Source of the DNA: Chloroflexota bacterium
GTDB taxonomy: Bacteria > Chloroflexota > Ktedonobacteria > Ktedonobacterales > Ktedonobacteraceae
NCBI GenBank assembly: GCA_902810755.1
Contig: CADDYT010000028.1
Coordinates: 1-53,996, forward strand
Reading direction: 5' to 3'
DNA: 53,996 nucleotides
The stretch's first letter is position 1; each line of letters begins with the position of its first letter. The notes under the pieces are model-generated. The model was not told the DNA's origin. It made no database searches and was given only the letters and a program-made list of their open reading frames with translations. A program made the translations under genes and the position numbers. Positions 34,777-43,465 of the stretch are shown here, piece by piece.

Positions 34777-36552
34777 CTAACTCATTAAGCCCCAGGGGCG
34801 AACGCGGCGTCTTGCCTTCTGAGCCTCCTGAGGATTGCCCAGCGCCTCGTAGACGTCGGCTTTGAGCGTCCAGGCGCGAGCGTAGCTGCGGTCAAGTTCG
34901 GTGGCCTCTTTGAGCGCATCCAGGGCGGCGCGATAGTTGCCCTGCTGGATGAGCGCCTCCGCCTTGTTGCACCAGGCCACCGCGCTGCGCGGGTTGACCT
35001 GCAGAGCGTGGGTATAGGCATCGACGGCGTTGGCGAAGTCGCGCAGTCTCGAACGGGCATTGCCCAGCCCGTTCCATGCCTGGAAGCTTCTGCTATCGTA
35101 TGTCAGCGCCTTTTCATAGGAAGCCAGCGCCTCTTCGGGCTGATTCATGTCCAGTTGCGCGTCCGCTTTGCCCGTCCAGGCGGAGACGTACTGCGGATCA
35201 AGCATAATGGCGCGCTCAAAGTGGACAACGGCCTGCTGGTAACGCTGCAAACGGTTGAGCGCCAGCCCGGCGCTGACCCAGACGACGGGGTTATCCGGGT
35301 CGATCTCGGTGGCGCGCTGGTAGGCTTCGAAGGCTTTCCTGTAGTTTCCCTGGCTGTAGAGCGCCGTTCCCTTGCCGTTCCAGGCGTAGAAATTGCGCGG
35401 GTCAAGGCGCAGCGCCTCTTCATATGCCTGCAACGCCTGCGCGTATTGCTGCTGCTGAAGCAGCCGATCCCCTTCCTCGCATTTTTCGCGGATACTGGTC
35501 GTATTCTGCCTCTGCCGTATAGCCTGCTCTCTTCCCGTCGCGCCCGCGCCTGCGGCGTCATGACCGCCATCGCGCGCGTTGGAAGCTGGCGGAACGGCGA
35601 CAAGGCCCGGATTTGTATTCTGCCCGGCCATCGTATCCGTTCCCCCGTTGAACAGGGGAATATGCAGGGGCAGGATTGTCTGGCAGACCTGGCCAAACGC
35701 CTGCATAAAATCTAGCATGGTAGGGAAACGCTCTTCGGGCCGTCGGGCCAGCGCGCGCAACACGATCTCATCCATGCCCGGCGGCAGGTTCGGGTTGAGC
35801 GAGGAGGGAGCCGGGATGGCATGGCCCAGCGGGTCAAGCGGGTGATAGCCGGTAAGCATCTCGTAGAGGACGATGGCGCTGCTATACTCATCGCTGCGCG
35901 GGTCGACGATGCCGCTGGTCTGTTCGGGGGCCATGTAGCCAACGGTGCCGCGCACCGTTACCGTCTTTCCCACGCGCGCCCCCGGCTCCAGCCTGCGCGC
36001 AATGCCGAAGTCGGTAATCATCAGCCGCCCATCCTCCGGGTGAATCAGGATATTCTCCGGCTTGATGTCGCGGTGAATGACCGGGCGCGGTCGTGTGTGG
36101 GCGTAGTGCAGCGCATTGCTCAACTGCTGGAAATTATAGATCGTCTCCGCGGCGGGCAGGGGGCCGCTGGCGCTGGCCAGCCGGGTGCGCAGCGAACCGG
36201 CGGTGTAGAGCGGCATCACCAGAAAGACGCTGGGGCCATCCTGTCCGTAATCGAGGATGGGTGCGATATTGGGATGATCGAGTGTGGCGGCAATACGCGC
36301 TTCACGCAGGAAATGTTCCTGCTCCTTCGGCGTCGTTTTGCTCGGCAGCAGCACCTTGATGGCGATGCGCCGCGAAAGGTGCTGGTCGAGGCCACGAAAG
36401 ACCGCCGCGTACCCCCCCTTGCTGATCAGCGCGTGAATGAGGTAGCGGCCCGCCAGGGCAGTATTCAAGAGAGGAAGCGCACAGGCCCGGCAAAACAGGT
36501 CGTTGTCCCGATTGTCATAGCCGCAATCAACCAGATCCGCGCAGCGTCGCAT
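34777..36552 (-). CDS. Ser/Thr protein kinase with C-terminal TPR repeats
   Basis: A 591-residue protein. Four cysteines at the N-terminus (4, 10, 21, 24) look like a small zinc-binding head. The kinase domain (about 36-290) is complete: Lys66 in AIKVLL, HRDIKPENIL (Asp162), DFG (181-183) and GTVGYMAPEQ, so it should be active, of the PknB/Hanks type. A Gly/Ala-rich linker (about 320-360) leads to TPR repeats to about residue 580, for protein docking. No membrane segment is seen, so it is likely cytosolic. A paralogue without most of the kinase lies just upstream (36600-38342). Substrates are unknown. Confidence 0.9.
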   Translation of the reverse strand: MRRCADLVDCGYDNRDNDLFCRACALPLLNTALAGRYLIHALISKGGYAAVFRGLDQHLSRRIAIKVLLPSKTTPKEQEHFLREARIAATLDHPNIAPILDYGQDGPSVFLVMPLYTAGSLRTRLASASGPLPAAETIYNFQQLSNALHYAHTRPRPVIHRDIKPENILIHPEDGRLMITDFGIARRLEPGARVGKTVTVRGTVGYMAPEQTSGIVDPRSDEYSSAIVLYEMLTGYHPLDPLGHAIPAPSSLNPNLPPGMDEIVLRALARRPEERFPTMLDFMQAFGQVCQTILPLHIPLFNGGTDTMAGQNTNPGLVAVPPASNARDGGHDAAGAGATGREQAIRQRQNTTSIREKCEEGDRLLQQQQYAQALQAYEEALRLDPRNFYAWNGKGTALYSQGNYRKAFEAYQRATEIDPDNPVVWVSAGLALNRLQRYQQAVVHFERAIMLDPQYVSAWTGKADAQLDMNQPEEALASYEKALTYDSRSFQAWNGLGNARSRLRDFANAVDAYTHALQVNPRSAVAWCNKAEALIQQGNYRAALDALKEATELDRSYARAWTLKADVYEALGNPQEAQKARRRVRPWGLMS

Positions 36553-36599
36553 GCCATTTTCTCCAGGGGTACGGTAACGCCATATGCCTGACTACGGTG

Positions 36600-38342
36600 T
36601 CATTGTGTTCTCTGTGGGGCCGGTGCCGCCTGCGCCCGTTGCTCCAGCGTACTGGCCCACTCTCTGCATGAAAGAGCCTCCTGCACTCGTCCCAGCTTCT
36701 CCAGCACCACCGATTTATTGTACCAGGCATCCGGCTCCTCCGGGGCAAACGATGTTGCCTGATCCAGCGCGACCAGGGCCTCCGCGTAGCGACCGAGCGC
36801 GAACAGGGAAAGCCCCTTATTATTCCAGGCCGCGATATAGTGGGTATCAATGGCCAGCGCGCGGTCGAAAGCGGCGATGGCCTCTTGATGACGCCCGGAT
36901 TCATGCAAGAGACTTCCTTTGTTATACCACGCGGAACTCAATCCGTCATCATAGTCAAGCGCGTGATCGTAAGATTCCAGGGCATCATCATACATGTGCA
37001 TGGCAGCAAGGACGTTGCCTCGATTATACCACGCGCCTGCCAGGGTTGGGTCAAGAGTGAGCGTGTGGTCGTAGGTCGCCAGCGCCTCGGCGAAACGGCG
37101 CAGATCGCGTAGATCGTTGGCTTTATCAAACCAGAACATGCCATTCTGAGGTTCAAGCACCGTAGCGCGTTCGTGCAACGCCAGCGCCTCAGCCGGGCGG
37201 CGCAAGCGACGCAGGATATTACCCTTGAGGTCCCACAGCGCACCATCGGTGGCATCGAGTTCGAGCGCGCGGTTGACGGCCAGCAGGGCCTCATCGTAGC
37301 GTTGCATACTGTAGAGCGTATCGCTCATCGCTTGCCAGATGACGCTTTGCTTCGGGTCTAGCGTCAGCGCGCGATCGAAAGCCAGCAGGGCCTCGTCGTA
37401 TCGCTGTATCTCTGCCAGCGTCATGCCGCGTCCGCTCCAGGCAAAGACATAATGCGGGTCTATAGCAAGGGCCTGATCGTAGCAGTGCATCTCCTCTTCA
37501 TAACGTCCCAACACATGCAGCACCTGCGCCCGCGAGTTCCAGAGTTCGGCGTCATCGGAACGCAGATGCAAGGCGGTATTACAGGCGTGCAGGGCCTCTT
37601 GCGCGTACCCCAGATGCAGCAGGCTGGTAGCAAGCCCACTCCACGCTTCCACCGCGTTTGCATCGAGGCTGATAGCCTCTTCGTAGGCCGTGCGAGCCTG
37701 CGCGTAGTTGCCCTGTTCATACGCCCGGTTGCCCCTGGCAATCGCCCGTGCCACCTCCAGACCGCTGGCTACCGCTGGCCGACGATATTCTTCATCATCA
37801 GGCGTGGGCGGAATAGGCGTAATCGGAGCGGCCACCACAGCCTGCCTCGTCTGTGCATGAGCCTCCTGGCCCTGTTCCTGCTCGTCATCGATGGCGGGAG
37901 CGGCAGGCGCCATCCGGCCATAGCCCTGCTCGTCGGCCACGCGCACCGTTATACGCGGACGCGCCGTTTGAGACGGCGTCGGTACAAACTCGGCTTTAAT
38001 CAAGAAGGCTACAGGTCCATCCTGCCCGTAATCCGTGACGTGAATGCTGCCCGGCTCCGCTATGCCCCTGGAAAGGGCCACCGCCAGTTCCGCATCCTGC
38101 AAAAAGCTCTCCCGGTCACCGGCTCCTGTCTGCTTCGGGTGAAGGGCGCGCACCTTCACCGGGGAGCCGCTGTGCCGGTCGATCGCCTGCATCGTCACGA
38201 TACCCCGCTCTTTTGCTTCGATTTGCTGAATTTCATAGCGTCCCTGCAAGAATGCGCCGGGTAGAGGAAGCCCGCAGCGAGCGCAAAAACGAGCCTTCTC
38301 CCGATTATGAAACTGACAATCCTCGTCAAGACATATCCCCAT
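36600..38342 (-). CDS. TPR protein with an N-terminal kinase N-lobe remnant
   Basis: A 580-residue protein. Cysteines 4, 9, 20 and 23 form a zinc-ribbon-like head. Residues 34-118 (GRYEIQQIEAKERGIV, VKVRALHP with Lys63, and HVTDYGQDGPVAFLIKAEF) align with the kinase N-lobe of the downstream gene, but no HRD, DFG or C-lobe follows, so it cannot phosphorylate. From about 200 to 570 there are roughly eleven TPR units (YxxALxxYDxALxxDP-type). It is probably a scaffold that pairs with the active kinase. The start at ATG 38342 has an AGGGAAGG ribosome site. Both genes are on the minus strand with a 47-bp gap, likely one operon. Confidence 0.8.
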   Translation of the reverse strand: MGICLDEDCQFHNREKARFCARCGLPLPGAFLQGRYEIQQIEAKERGIVTMQAIDRHSGSPVKVRALHPKQTGAGDRESFLQDAELAVALSRGIAEPGSIHVTDYGQDGPVAFLIKAEFVPTPSQTARPRITVRVADEQGYGRMAPAAPAIDDEQEQGQEAHAQTRQAVVAAPITPIPPTPDDEEYRRPAVASGLEVARAIARGNRAYEQGNYAQARTAYEEAISLDANAVEAWSGLATSLLHLGYAQEALHACNTALHLRSDDAELWNSRAQVLHVLGRYEEEMHCYDQALAIDPHYVFAWSGRGMTLAEIQRYDEALLAFDRALTLDPKQSVIWQAMSDTLYSMQRYDEALLAVNRALELDATDGALWDLKGNILRRLRRPAEALALHERATVLEPQNGMFWFDKANDLRDLRRFAEALATYDHTLTLDPTLAGAWYNRGNVLAAMHMYDDALESYDHALDYDDGLSSAWYNKGSLLHESGRHQEAIAAFDRALAIDTHYIAAWNNKGLSLFALGRYAEALVALDQATSFAPEEPDAWYNKSVVLEKLGRVQEALSCREWASTLEQRAQAAPAPQRTQ

Positions 38343-38550
38343 ACCGCGTCTGCCTTCCCTTCTTATCCCATGTACTCAACCGCGAAAAAACATACGAACA
38401 TTCCTATTATTTAATACCGATGCAATGCTCTATTGTAGTCTCTACTGTAACGAAAAGAGAGAAGGCTTGTCAATAGAAATTTCTGGAATATAGAACCGGG
38501 CGAAACATCCCTTTCGGGACATGCCATACCGTAAAATTGGCTCGCGCACA

Positions 38551-38635
38551 TCTCATGCCAGGCGGCAGCGAAGCATCTGGGCCACCATTTTCGGGAATGG
38601 CGAGATTAGATGCTTCGCTGCCGCCTGGCATGAGA
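38551..38635. repeat. intergenic palindromic repeat, copy 2
   Basis: Arms 38551-38578 and 38608-38635 are perfect 28-bp inverted complements. The loop holds a smaller hairpin (CCATT...AATGG) that is also present in copy 4 at 43262. A T-run (38648-38653) follows, but no plus-strand gene ends nearby. It lies in the 38343-38833 gap between divergent genes, where otherwise only promoters are seen. Confidence 0.85.
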
Positions 38636-38675
38636 CGGCCCATGGGGCTTTTTTATGGCATGATGTGAGCGGGTG

Positions 38676-38704
38676 TTGACCATAATAACAGTATCTGAGA
38701 TACT
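38676..38704 (+). promoter_or_regulatory. possible promoter of the response regulator operon
   Basis: TTGACC (38676-38681), a 17-bp spacer and GATACT (38699-38704). A second candidate is TTGTCG (38724-38729) with TATAGT (38748-38753) at 18 bp. Both lie 80-155 bp before ATG 38834; neither is decisive. Confidence 0.35.
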
Positions 38705-38833
38705 ATGTTCAGCAGAATTGCCGTTGTCGCTGGCGAAATTCCGGTACTATAGTGGATGGGACAGGGAAACGGTCGAGAAAGAGAATCGACGACGTGGATA
38801 AAGCAGATTACAGTAAGAAGACGAGGATAGCTG

Positions 38834-39598
38834 ATGCAAGAGGAAACAGCACAACGCACTCATGGAGATACGACATTGAACGAAAGCACTGGAACAACGA
38901 CGCGGGAAAATACATTTGAGCAGGAAAACAATAGTGTCATTCGGGTATTGCTCGCCGATGACCATGCGCTGGTGCGTGAGGGAACGCGCCGCCTGCTGGA
39001 AGCGGAAAGCGATGTTGAGGTGGTAGCGGAAGCCGCCAACGGAGAAGAGGCTATCGCGGCGGCGCATCGCCTGCGTCCTGATCTGGCGATTATCGATATT
39101 GCGATGCCGGGTATCGGCGGTATCGAGGCCACGCGCGCCATTAAGGCCGACTGCCCAGAAACGGCGGTGCTGATCCTCTCCGCCTATGACGACGAACCCT
39201 ACCTGATCGCTTTGCTGGAAGCAGGCGCGGCCGGCTTCCTGCTCAAGAACGTACACGGGCAGGAATTGATCAACGCGGTGCGAGCAGTGGCGCGTGGCGA
39301 GGCCGTCTTACAGCCCTCGCTGGCGGAAAAGGTCATGCGCCGCCTCAGCGAGCGCCCCCAGTCCCTGACGCGGCGCCCGGCGGAGTTGCTGAGCGAGCGT
39401 GAGTTCGACGTGCTGAAACTGGCCGCACGCGGCCTGCCGAACAAGGAAATCGCGCGCCGCATGGGGCTGAGCATTCGCACCATTCATAGCCACCTTGCCA
39501 ATATCTTCACGAAAATGCAGGTCGGCTCGCGCACCGAGGCCGTCTTACTGGCCCTGCGCCAGGGCATGATCTCACTGCAGGATACCTATGATTCCTGA
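38834..39598 (+). CDS. NarL/FixJ-family response regulator
   Basis: A 254-residue regulator. The receiver domain (about 36-155) starts [15 protein letters not shown], with the phosphoacceptor Asp88 in [10 protein letters not shown] and the conserved Lys in [11 protein letters not shown]. The LuxR-type helix-turn-helix (about 190-250, [20 protein letters not shown]) binds DNA. An unusual Glu/Thr-rich N-terminal extension of ~35 residues precedes the receiver; ATG 38834 has a weak ribosome site, so a later start is possible. The partner histidine kinase gene overlaps its 3' end by 11 bp. Target genes are unknown; the aldehyde dehydrogenase next door is one possibility. Confidence 0.9.
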   Translation: MQEETAQRTHGDTTLNESTGTTTRENTFEQENNSVIRVLLADDHALVREGTRRLLEAESDVEVVAEAANGEEAIAAAHRLRPDLAIIDIAMPGIGGIEATRAIKADCPETAVLILSAYDDEPYLIALLEAGAAGFLLKNVHGQELINAVRAVARGEAVLQPSLAEKVMRRLSERPQSLTRRPAELLSEREFDVLKLAARGLPNKEIARRMGLSIRTIHSHLANIFTKMQVGSRTEAVLLALRQGMISLQDTYDS

Positions 39599-41180
39599 TG
39601 ACCTGCCGGTGATGGCTGCGCAAACAAGAGCTTCCCGCTCCAAACTGCTCACCTACAGCCAGCCGCTCATCGCTTTCGGCTCGCTGCTCATCACGCTGGC
39701 ATTTCTTGCATGGTCACTGGTCAATTACCAGCCGGCCACCAACTTTTATGGCCCGCGCGCCATTTACAGTCTGATCGTGCTTTCCATCTTTCTCTCCCTG
39801 CTGGGCCGTGTCCTCTTGCTGCACCTGCTCACCAGGGAGATGACGGAAAGCACCCGCGCCCATCAGCGCGCCATCTGGCAGCCGCTCTTCCTTTTTGATA
39901 TCACCGCCCCCATTTACCTGGCCGCCGCCGTTCTCATCGGCGTTCCCGCCGCCGTGCTGAGCGCGTTGCTGACCCAGGCGTTATTGCAGGGCTATACCAT
40001 GCTGCGCGGCTTTGTCTCCTGGGTAGAAGCCTGCTACCGCGTCGCCAGCAGCGTCCTCATGGCCTTTCTCACCGGCGTTATCTATATCGCGATTGTAGGG
40101 CCGCACCATAATGACTTTGGGGGCAGCGTCCCGCTCTATCATATTGCCGAATCTCAGGAATTGATCGGCTCGATCGTGGCCGCGTTCTCCATGCTGGTCT
40201 TCATCTCCCTGTTTGCGCTCCCTGTCTTGATGGCGGATAACCATATCGGTCTGCGAGAAGCCTGGAGCCAGTACCTGCATTCGCCCGTCCTGCGGTTTCA
40301 GGCGCTGGTGCTGACCGTCGGCCCCCTGCTGCCGGTCGTCGATATCTTCGATGATCTTGCCGCCGAGCTGGCCTGGCTCTTTTTCCTGGTACCGCTTTTC
40401 GCCATCTACTATCTGGCGCTGATCAGTACGCGGCTCACTATGCGCAGCAGCGAATTGCAGCAATCCTTGCAGGATTTGAGCAGCGCACGCCGCCGTCAGG
40501 GGGAATTACGGGACTACGCCTCCCTCATTACTCGCGTGCAGGAAGAGGAACGACGCCGTCTGGCGCGCGAACTGCACGACGATACCGCCCAGGCGCTCAT
40601 CGCCCTCTCGCTGGGCCTTGACAGCATGAGCCGGTCAATGAGCAAACATAAGCTGCCGGAGAAAGATATCGAATGGGTGGCCAGCCTGCAAAATCTGGCC
40701 GACGCCACCCTTGAGGGCGTGCGGCGCGCCTGCCGCGACCTGCGCCCTTCCGTCCTCGATGATCTCGGCTTGCGCGCCGCCATTGAATGGCTCAGCGATA
40801 GCTCCGCCACACGCGGTGTTCCCTGCACCTTCACCTGCAGCGGCACGCCCAGGCCGACCAGTTCTGAGGCGGAGATCGCCCTCTTTCGCATCGTCCAGGA
40901 AGCTCTCTCCAATATCTGGCGGCACTCCGGGGCGACGGCGGCCAGCATCCACCTCATCTACGAAGCGGATTGCCTGCGCATCAGCGTCTCCGATAATGGA
41001 CGCGGCTTTGATCCCGCCCAAAAACAGCTCGATGTTGCCCACTCAGAGCAGGGGGAAAACGAGCAGAGCGGACTGGGGCTGCTCGGTATGCGCGAACGCG
41101 CCGCGCTGATCGGCGCCCATCTCTCCATCATTTCCTCCCCCGGTAACGGTTCTATGATTACACTTTCCCTGCCTCTCTAG
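39588..41180 (+). CDS. sensor histidine kinase (NarX/DesK-type)
   Basis: A 530-residue membrane kinase. Six to eight hydrophobic segments lie between about 20 and 285, then a short coiled stretch. The HisKA_3 dimerisation helix has the phosphorylated His330 in ARELHDDTAQALIALS. The ATPase domain follows, with IVQEALSNIWRHSGA (N-box) and SVSDNGRGFD (G1), ending at GLGLLGMRERA (G2). It should phosphorylate the response regulator encoded immediately upstream. There is no recognisable extracytoplasmic sensor domain, so the signal may be sensed within the membrane. An alternative start at 39612 would remove eight residues. Confidence 0.9.
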   Translation: MIPDDLPVMAAQTRASRSKLLTYSQPLIAFGSLLITLAFLAWSLVNYQPATNFYGPRAIYSLIVLSIFLSLLGRVLLLHLLTREMTESTRAHQRAIWQPLFLFDITAPIYLAAAVLIGVPAAVLSALLTQALLQGYTMLRGFVSWVEACYRVASSVLMAFLTGVIYIAIVGPHHNDFGGSVPLYHIAESQELIGSIVAAFSMLVFISLFALPVLMADNHIGLREAWSQYLHSPVLRFQALVLTVGPLLPVVDIFDDLAAELAWLFFLVPLFAIYYLALISTRLTMRSSELQQSLQDLSSARRRQGELRDYASLITRVQEEERRRLARELHDDTAQALIALSLGLDSMSRSMSKHKLPEKDIEWVASLQNLADATLEGVRRACRDLRPSVLDDLGLRAAIEWLSDSSATRGVPCTFTCSGTPRPTSSEAEIALFRIVQEALSNIWRHSGATAASIHLIYEADCLRISVSDNGRGFDPAQKQLDVAHSEQGENEQSGLGLLGMRERAALIGAHLSIISSPGNGSMITLSLPL

Positions 41181-41517
41181 TTTTTGCACCAATTTTTAGG
41201 TATATCTGCGGTTGTATCCACTTTGAAAAAAGCGCATAGTATAGATGGGCAGGGCTTTTTGAGAGTTGCCTGTATAAGAGAAAGTTTACAACGGGTGATG
41301 GATGGATAGTACGTCCAGCGAGTGGAACCGGGACCCCTCGTTGGGGAGCAAACCGTGCATCCTATCAACCAGCATCCAGAAGAAGAGGGTAGCATCTTTG
41401 TCTCTCCGTGCGGTGTTCGCTCTTCTGTGAACTTTTATCGTATCCATCGGCTCTCATCAATCTCTGCCCCCCCAGTTTTTGGCCGCTCTTTCCCCTCCAC
41501 CCTGTATTTCCTCTGCT

Positions 41518-41581
41518 GAAACCCATTATGGACGTGTCATGCTGAGCGAGAGCAAAGCATGACACGTCCATAATGGGTTTC
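41518..41581. repeat. intergenic palindromic repeat, copy 3
   Basis: Arms 41518-41543 and 41556-41581 are perfect 26-bp inverted complements around a 12-bp loop; TGTCATGCTGAGCG is shared with copy 4. No T-run follows, so it is not a typical terminator. The gap 41181-41736 otherwise holds a possible promoter and one small inverted repeat. Confidence 0.85.
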
Positions 41582-41606
41582 AATGGCTTTGTCGTTGTGA
41601 TAAAAT
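41578..41606 (+). promoter_or_regulatory. weak candidate promoter upstream of aldehyde dehydrogenase
   Basis: TTTCAA (41578-41583), 17 bp, TAAAAT (41601-41606). The -35 is poor and overlaps the right arm of palindrome copy 3. Initiation near 41613 would give a ~125-nt leader. Confidence 0.3.
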
Positions 41607-41637
41607 GACGGGTGTAGATTGCACCCGTCTACGCTGG

Positions 41638-41669
41638 ATTCGTAGCCTTGCGAATGTAAAACTACGAAT
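41638..41669. promoter_or_regulatory. inverted repeat in the aldehyde dehydrogenase leader
   Basis: ATTCGTAG (41638-41645) and CTACGAAT (41662-41669) are perfect 8-bp inverted complements 16 bp apart, about 70 bp before the start codon. It may be an operator or an RNA hairpin. Confidence 0.4.
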
Positions 41670-41736
41670 AGCGCGCAACGCAGCGGGTATTTTCACGAGT
41701 CTCGTTATTTTCAGATTGCCGAAAGGGGCGATGAGT

Positions 41737-43233
41737 ATGGCCGACTACAAGCTTCTCATCAATGGTGAACTCGTCAATAGTAGTTCAGGCAAAACGGTTC
41801 CTGATATTAACCCTGCCACCGGGGAGCCGATTACGCAGGTGCCTGAAAGCTCGATAGAGGATGTCAACCGCGCGGTCGCGGCGGCGCGTGAGGCGTTTAA
41901 GGACGGTCGCTGGTCCGATCTGCCGCACGGGGCGCGAGCCGCCGCGCTGGAAAAGCTGGCGACGCTGCTGGGCGAACACGCGCAGGAACTGGCCGAACTG
42001 GAATCACAGGATGTCGGCAAGCCGATCAAGCTGGCGCGCGATAGCGATATCCCCTTCGCGCTGGATAACCTGCATTTCTTCGCCGGCGCGGCCCGCCACC
42101 TCAGCGGAACCGCCGCCGCCGAGTATAGCGGCGGGCATACCAGCATCATCCGCCGCGAGCCGGTGGGCGTTGTTGCCTCGCTGGCCCCCTGGAACTATCC
42201 CTTCATGATGGCCGCGTGGAAGATTGGCCCGGCCCTCGCCGCCGGCAATACCGTCATCCTCAAGCCCTCCGTCGAAACGCCGCTGACCTCGCTCAAGCTG
42301 GGCGAAATCGCGCTGGAAGCGGGGCTGCCCCCCGGCGTCCTCAACATCATCACCAGCGGCCCCGGCGTTGCCTCGGCCCTCGCCAGCCACCCGAACGTCA
42401 ATATGGTCTCTGTTACCGGCAGCACCGAAAGCGGCAAACTGGTCATGCGTGCGGGCGCCGAGACCATCAAGCATGTCCACCTGGAACTGGGCGGCAAAGC
42501 GCCCTTCATCGTCTTCGATGATGCCGATATCGAGGCAGCCGCCAACGGCGCGGTCGTCGGCGCTTTCGTCAACACCGGCCAGGACTGCACCGCCGCCACC
42601 CGCATCTACGTGCAGGACAACATCTACGATACCTTTATGCAGTCCTTCCTCAGCAAAGTCAAACAGATTCGCCTCGGCAACCCGGCCAGCGAGAGTACCG
42701 ATATGGGGCCATTAATCTCGGCCACCCAGCTTGCCACCGTCGAGGGCTACGTCGAACGCGCCCTGCGAGCCGGGGCCAACGTGCTGACCGGCGGCAAGCG
42801 CGCCCACATTCCCGGCTTCGAGAAGGGCTTCTTCTATGAGCCAACCGTGATTGCCGAGGATCGCAACGATTCTGAGATTATGCAGAACGAGGTCTTTGGC
42901 CCCGTCGTCGTTGTCGCCCGCTTCCAGACCGAGCAAGAGGTGCTGCAAAAGGCCAACGATGTCGTCTATGGCCTCGCCGCTTCCGTCTGGACAAGGGACA
43001 TCTTCAAAGCCATGCGCGCCAGCAAAACCCTGCAATTCGGCACCGTCTGGATCAACGACCACCTGCCGCTGACCTCAGAGATGCCACACGGCGGCTACAA
43101 AGAGAGCGGCGTGGGCAAAGATATGTCCATGTACTCCTTCGAAGAGTACACCCAGATCAAGCACGTCATGGTCGAACTCAGCGGCGACGCCCGCAAAGCC
43201 TGGCACTACACCATCTTCGGCGACGCTGAATAG
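41737..43233 (+). CDS. NAD-dependent aldehyde dehydrogenase, aminobutyraldehyde/betaine type
   Basis: A 498-residue enzyme oxidising an aldehyde to an acid with NAD(P)+. The general base Glu250 lies in HLELGGKAP and the nucleophile Cys284 in NTGQDCTAATRIYVQ. The GQDC form of the cysteine motif is characteristic of gamma-aminobutyraldehyde dehydrogenases (PatD-like), which finish putrescine breakdown to GABA, and of close betaine aldehyde dehydrogenases. The frame is open from 41605, but AAAGGGG before ATG 41737 (MADYKLLING) marks the start; an ATG at 41731 is too close to the site. It stands alone between two palindromic repeats. Substrate assignment is by motif memory only. Confidence 0.85.
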   Translation: MADYKLLINGELVNSSSGKTVPDINPATGEPITQVPESSIEDVNRAVAAAREAFKDGRWSDLPHGARAAALEKLATLLGEHAQELAELESQDVGKPIKLARDSDIPFALDNLHFFAGAARHLSGTAAAEYSGGHTSIIRREPVGVVASLAPWNYPFMMAAWKIGPALAAGNTVILKPSVETPLTSLKLGEIALEAGLPPGVLNIITSGPGVASALASHPNVNMVSVTGSTESGKLVMRAGAETIKHVHLELGGKAPFIVFDDADIEAAANGAVVGAFVNTGQDCTAATRIYVQDNIYDTFMQSFLSKVKQIRLGNPASESTDMGPLISATQLATVEGYVERALRAGANVLTGGKRAHIPGFEKGFFYEPTVIAEDRNDSEIMQNEVFGPVVVVARFQTEQEVLQKANDVVYGLAASVWTRDIFKAMRASKTLQFGTVWINDHLPLTSEMPHGGYKESGVGKDMSMYSFEEYTQIKHVMVELSGDARKAWHYTIFGDAE

Positions 43234-43261
43234 TACCACTCCGCCCTGACGACTCACAACA

Positions 43262-43347
43262 TGTCATGCTGAGCGGCAGCGAGGCATCTGATGAAACCAT
43301 TTCTGAGAATGGCGAGAGCGGATACTTCGCGGCCGCTCAGCATGACT
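43262..43347. repeat. intergenic palindromic repeat, copy 4
   Basis: Arms 43262-43288 and 43321-43347 pair over 27 bp with a few mismatches; TGTCATGCTGAGCG is shared with copy 3, and the loop hairpin CCATT...AATGG with copy 2. It lies 28 bp after the aldehyde dehydrogenase stop codon. Confidence 0.8.
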
Positions 43348-43392
43348 ATTCGTGAGCTATGGCTATTTTGTATGCCCACAGTCCATACCCAC

Positions 43393-43421
43393 TTGTAGAG
43401 CCGATAGCAGGATGGTATGAT
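43393..43421 (+). promoter_or_regulatory. promoter of the molybdenum hydroxylase operon
   Basis: TTGTAG (43393-43398), a 17-bp spacer and TATGAT (43416-43421), about 45 bp before the first subunit gene. Confidence 0.45.
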
Positions 43422-43465
43422 GAATAGCACAGAATCTTATTCCATCACGTGATTGTCTGGTGCGT

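Noticed and set aside
41518..43347. Intrinsic terminators at the palindromes at 41518 and 43262
   Set aside because: The stems are strong but no T-run follows, and sequence sharing between copies points to a dispersed repeat. I found no convincing terminator in the window.
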